A stretch of DNA of 25,930 nt, from NCBI GenBank assembly GCA_028280205.1, contig JANQME010000416.1:1-25930 (forward strand). Reading direction: 5' to 3'. A model generated the notes under the pieces. The model had not been told where the DNA came from, ran no database searches, and saw only the letters and a list, made by a program, of their open reading frames with translations. Numbering within the stretch: the first letter of the stretch is position 1; each line of letters opens with the position of its first letter. A program made the position numbers and the translations under genes. This DNA is from Longimicrobiales bacterium (GTDB lineage Bacteria > Gemmatimonadota > Gemmatimonadetes > Longimicrobiales > Gaopeijiaceae). Of this stretch, positions 23,703 to 25,930 are shown piece after piece.

Positions 23703-24326
23703 ATGAACCCGTCACTCCCCCACCGCTCGATCCGCACGTTCGGCGTCGCGGTCTTTCTCGCGGCCGCTGCGCTCGCGTTCGGCCGGCCGGTCGACGCCCA
23801 GCGCCGCGTGGCGCCCGATTCACTCCGCCGCATCCAGGAGGTCGAGCCCGTCTGGGGGCCCCCGGGCACGGAGGTCACGGTTTTCACCGAGAACCTCCCG
23901 CTCCAGGCGAAGGTCCACATCGGCGTCGGCGCGACGCGCACCGGCTTCGAGGCGCTCCACGAAGCCGAGCAGGGGATGTGGGGCGAGGTCTCGGGCACGA
24001 TCACGATTCCCGAGAGCGCCCCGTGGGACCGCGCCGTCCTCCTCGTCGCCTTCGATGCGATCTTCGCGCCGATCGGGCTTTCCGACCCCTTCACCGTGAC
24101 CCGACCGGATGGGACGTTCCAGCGGACCGGCGAGGTGACCGACGAGGGCGTCGAGTGCCTCGCCATGCGCGACACCGACGGTTTTCTCTACACGCTCATC
24201 GGCAGTACGGGCGATCTGGAGCCCGGGGATCCCGCGGTGGTGCGTGGCCGCTACGTGGAGGCGAGCATCTGCCAGCAGGGCACGACGATGGAGGTCGTCG
24301 AGATCCTGCCGCCGCCTTCGAACTGA
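23703..24326 (+). CDS. Exported protein with TIG-like and DUF5818-like domains
   Basis: 207 aa. The ATG at 23703 has GGAGGA (23690-23695) 7 nt upstream; it opens a Sec signal (RSIRTFGVAVFLAAAALAF, V-D-A|Q at 32-33). The first mature domain (~48-150) reads as an immunoglobulin-like IPT/TIG fold: VEPVWGPPGTEVTVFTENL, then APIGLSDPFTVTRPD. The second (~155-207) resembles DUF5818, a small OB-like beta domain: GEVTDEGVECLAMRDTDGFLYTLIG, DPAVVRGRYVEASICQQGTTMEVVEI, with two conserved cysteines. DUF5818 has no established function. Likely a cell-envelope or secreted binding protein. It is divergent from the aminotransferase (145 nt) and 76 nt before ilvD on the same strand. Confidence 0.82.
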   Translation: MNPSLPHRSIRTFGVAVFLAAAALAFGRPVDAQRRVAPDSLRRIQEVEPVWGPPGTEVTVFTENLPLQAKVHIGVGATRTGFEALHEAEQGMWGEVSGTITIPESAPWDRAVLLVAFDAIFAPIGLSDPFTVTRPDGTFQRTGEVTDEGVECLAMRDTDGFLYTLIGSTGDLEPGDPAVVRGRYVEASICQQGTTMEVVEILPPPSN

Positions 24327-24402
24327 GCGCGGCGATCCGCCCGAGCGCTTCGATCGACGGAGCCGTGTCGACCGACGGGCCGGCTTCGGCACCACGCCCG
24401 CG

Positions 24403-25930
24403 GTGAGCGACCTCCCGGTTCTCAACCGCCACAGCGGACGCATCACCCAGCGGCGCTCCAGCGCGAGCGCGCGAGCGATGCTCCACGCGACCGGCCTCTC
24501 TTCGGAGGACCTCGACCGGGCGCAGGTCGGGATCGCCTCCATGTGGTGGGAGGGCAACCCGTGCAACATGCACCTCCTCGACCTGGCGGGTGCGGTCGCC
24601 GAGGGTGTGCGCGACGCGGGGCTCGTCCCCATGCGCTTCAACACGATCGGGGTGAGCGACGGCATCGCGATGGGCACGGACGGGATGAGCTACTCGCTGC
24701 CGTCGCGCGACCTCATCGCCGACTCGATCGAGACGGTCGTGGGCGCGCAGTGGTACGACGGCGTGGTGACGATCCCCGGGTGCGACAAGAACATGCCGGG
24801 CTCGCTCATGGCGCTGGCGCGGCTGAATCGTCCCGGGCTCATGGTCTACGGCGGCACGATCGCGCCGGGTCGGCTCGGCGAGGAGCGGCTCGACGTGGTC
24901 AGCGCCTTCGAGGCGTACGGCGCGCTCATCGGCGGGACGATCGACGAAGACCGTTTCGAGGCGGTGGTGCGCAGCGCCTGTCCGGGCCCCGGCGCGTGCG
25001 GCGGGATGTACACGGCGAACACGATGGCGGCCGCGGCCGAGGCGATGGGGATGACGCTCCCGTACAGCTCGTCGACGCCCGCCGCCTCCGACGGCAAGAC
25101 CGCCGAGTGCCACGCGGCGGGCGCGGCCGTTCGCCGCCTCCTGGAGTCGGAGCTGAAGCCGTGCGACGTGATGACGCGCCCGGCGTTCGAGAACGCGCTC
25201 GCGATCGTGAGCGCCTTGGGCGGCTCCACGAACGCCGTGCTCCACCTGATCGCGATCGCGCACGCGGCGCGGGTCGAGCTCGGGCTCGAGGACGTCCGCC
25301 GGGTGAGCGCCCGCACGCCGTACCTGGCGGATCTCAAGCCGAGCGGCCGCTTCCTGATGCAGGATCTGCACGAGGTCGGGGGCGTTCCGGCGGTCCTCAA
25401 GCGCCTCCTCGAAGCGGGGCTGATCGACGGCTCGTGCCCCACCGTCACCGGCCGCACGCTCGAAGAGAATCTGGCGTCCGCGGCCGAACTGGCGCCCGGT
25501 CAGGAGGTCGTACGTCCCGTCGACGATCCGATCCGGTCTTCGGGGCACCTGCGCATCCTCACCGGCTCGCTCGCTCCGGAGGGGGCGGTCGCGAAGATCA
25601 CTGGGAAGGAGGGGACGCGCTTCGCCGGGCCCGCGCGCGTCTTCGACCGCGAGGAGTCGGCGCTCGCCGCGCTGGAGCGGAACGAGGTGCGCCCGGGCGA
25701 CGTCGTCGTGATCCGCTACGAGGGACCGCGCGGGGGTCCGGGGATGCCGGAGATGCTCACCGTCACCGCGGCGATCGTGGGGGCGGGGCTGGGCGGGGAG
25801 GTCGCGCTGGTCACGGACGGGCGTTTCTCCGGAGGCAGCCACGGCTTCGTCATCGGGCACGTGACCCCGGAGGCGCAGTCGGGCGGACCGATCGCGCTCG
25901 TGCGCACCGGCGATCCGATCGAGATCGACG
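24403..25930 (+). CDS. ilvD: Dihydroxy-acid dehydratase, 3' end beyond the window
   Basis: The first 509 codons of a protein normally ~560-570 aa; the reading frame is open to the last base. Dehydrates 2,3-dihydroxy-isovalerate and -3-methylvalerate in valine, leucine and isoleucine synthesis, in the cytoplasm, with an Fe-S cluster and Mg2+. Diagnostic motifs are WEGNPCNMHLLDL (Cys54), PGCDKNMPG (Cys127) and GPGACGGMYTANTM (Cys199), the three cluster cysteines; SSSTPAASDGK; ALGGSTNAVLHL; and TDGRFSGGSHGFVIGHV near the right edge, with the catalytic serine region. Three such cysteines are shared by [2Fe-2S] and [4Fe-4S] members. The GTG at 24403 is the only reasonable start (RSSASARAMLHATG follows as in homologues); no Shine-Dalgarno is visible. 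Confidence 0.96.
   Translation, partial: MSDLPVLNRHSGRITQRRSSASARAMLHATGLSSEDLDRAQVGIASMWWEGNPCNMHLLDLAGAVAEGVRDAGLVPMRFNTIGVSDGIAMGTDGMSYSLPSRDLIADSIETVVGAQWYDGVVTIPGCDKNMPGSLMALARLNRPGLMVYGGTIAPGRLGEERLDVVSAFEAYGALIGGTIDEDRFEAVVRSACPGPGACGGMYTANTMAAAAEAMGMTLPYSSSTPAASDGKTAECHAAGAAVRRLLESELKPCDVMTRPAFENALAIVSALGGSTNAVLHLIAIAHAARVELGLEDVRRVSARTPYLADLKPSGRFLMQDLHEVGGVPAVLKRLLEAGLIDGSCPTVTGRTLEENLASAAELAPGQEVVRPVDDPIRSSGHLRILTGSLAPEGAVAKITGKEGTRFAGPARVFDREESALAALERNEVRPGDVVVIRYEGPRGGPGMPEMLTVTAAIVGAGLGGEVALVTDGRFSGGSHGFVIGHVTPEAQSGGPIALVRTGDPIEID

Noticed and set aside
1..25930. tRNA, rRNA, CRISPR array, insertion sequence or prophage
   Set aside because: None seen: no array-like repeats, no transposase or integrase, no cloverleaf or rRNA-like stretches noticed by eye.

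Overview
The window is about 26 kb of very GC-rich (roughly two-thirds G+C), densely coded bacterial chromosome. No RNA genes, transposases, integrases or CRISPR arrays are visible. The gene families point to Gemmatimonadota, or failing that a close relative in the FCB/Acidobacteriota sphere. They include large secreted BNR/VPS10-like propellers in two copies, a PadR regulator coupled to an orphan MacB/FtsX-type permease (the ADOP architecture), a TPR/GWxTD-like exported protein, a DUF305 + LVIVD-repeat pair, and a PEP-CTERM protein. This placement is inferred from family content and was not tested by a search.

Layout, left to right. (1) Minus-strand pair at 13-2603: a DUF305 lipoprotein followed by an exported LVIVD-repeat propeller. 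(2) Plus-strand run at 2925-9256: a secreted 1028-residue BNR/VPS10-like protein, a small DUF2177 membrane protein 16 nt later, and pyruvate, phosphate dikinase. (3) Minus-strand M42 aminopeptidase (9307-10365), divergent from a self-contained unit at 10425-10903: a near-consensus sigma-54 promoter, a ~150-nt leader, an 80-residue PEP-CTERM miniprotein and a strong intrinsic terminator. (4) A short exported unknown (minus), a Tat-exported calcineurin-like phosphoesterase (plus), and an exported TPR/GWxTD-like protein (minus). (5) A two-gene XRE/nucleotidyltransferase-like cassette at 15166-15994 with a perfect AT-rich inverted repeat directly before its first start codon. (6) A second secreted BNR/VPS10-like protein (16096-19263). 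(7) A PadR regulator translationally coupled to an 853-residue ADOP-type permease, with a 30-bp near-perfect palindrome over the promoter. (8) A PLP aminotransferase (minus), an exported TIG/DUF5818-like protein, and the first ~509 codons of dihydroxy-acid dehydratase (ilvD), cut by the window end.

Overall this is ordinary chromosome dominated by export: eight of the sixteen other complete genes encode proteins with a Sec, Tat or PEP-CTERM signal, and there is also one lipoprotein. Core metabolism (PPDK, aminotransferase, IlvD, M42 peptidase) is interspersed. Three small regulatory modules stand out. They are the sigma-54/PEP-CTERM unit, the XRE/NTase cassette with its operator, and the PadR/permease unit with its operator. 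A further cross-gene pattern is that six of seven predicted signal-peptidase-I substrates have glutamine as the first mature residue, which resembles the 'Q-rule' described for Bacteroidetes.
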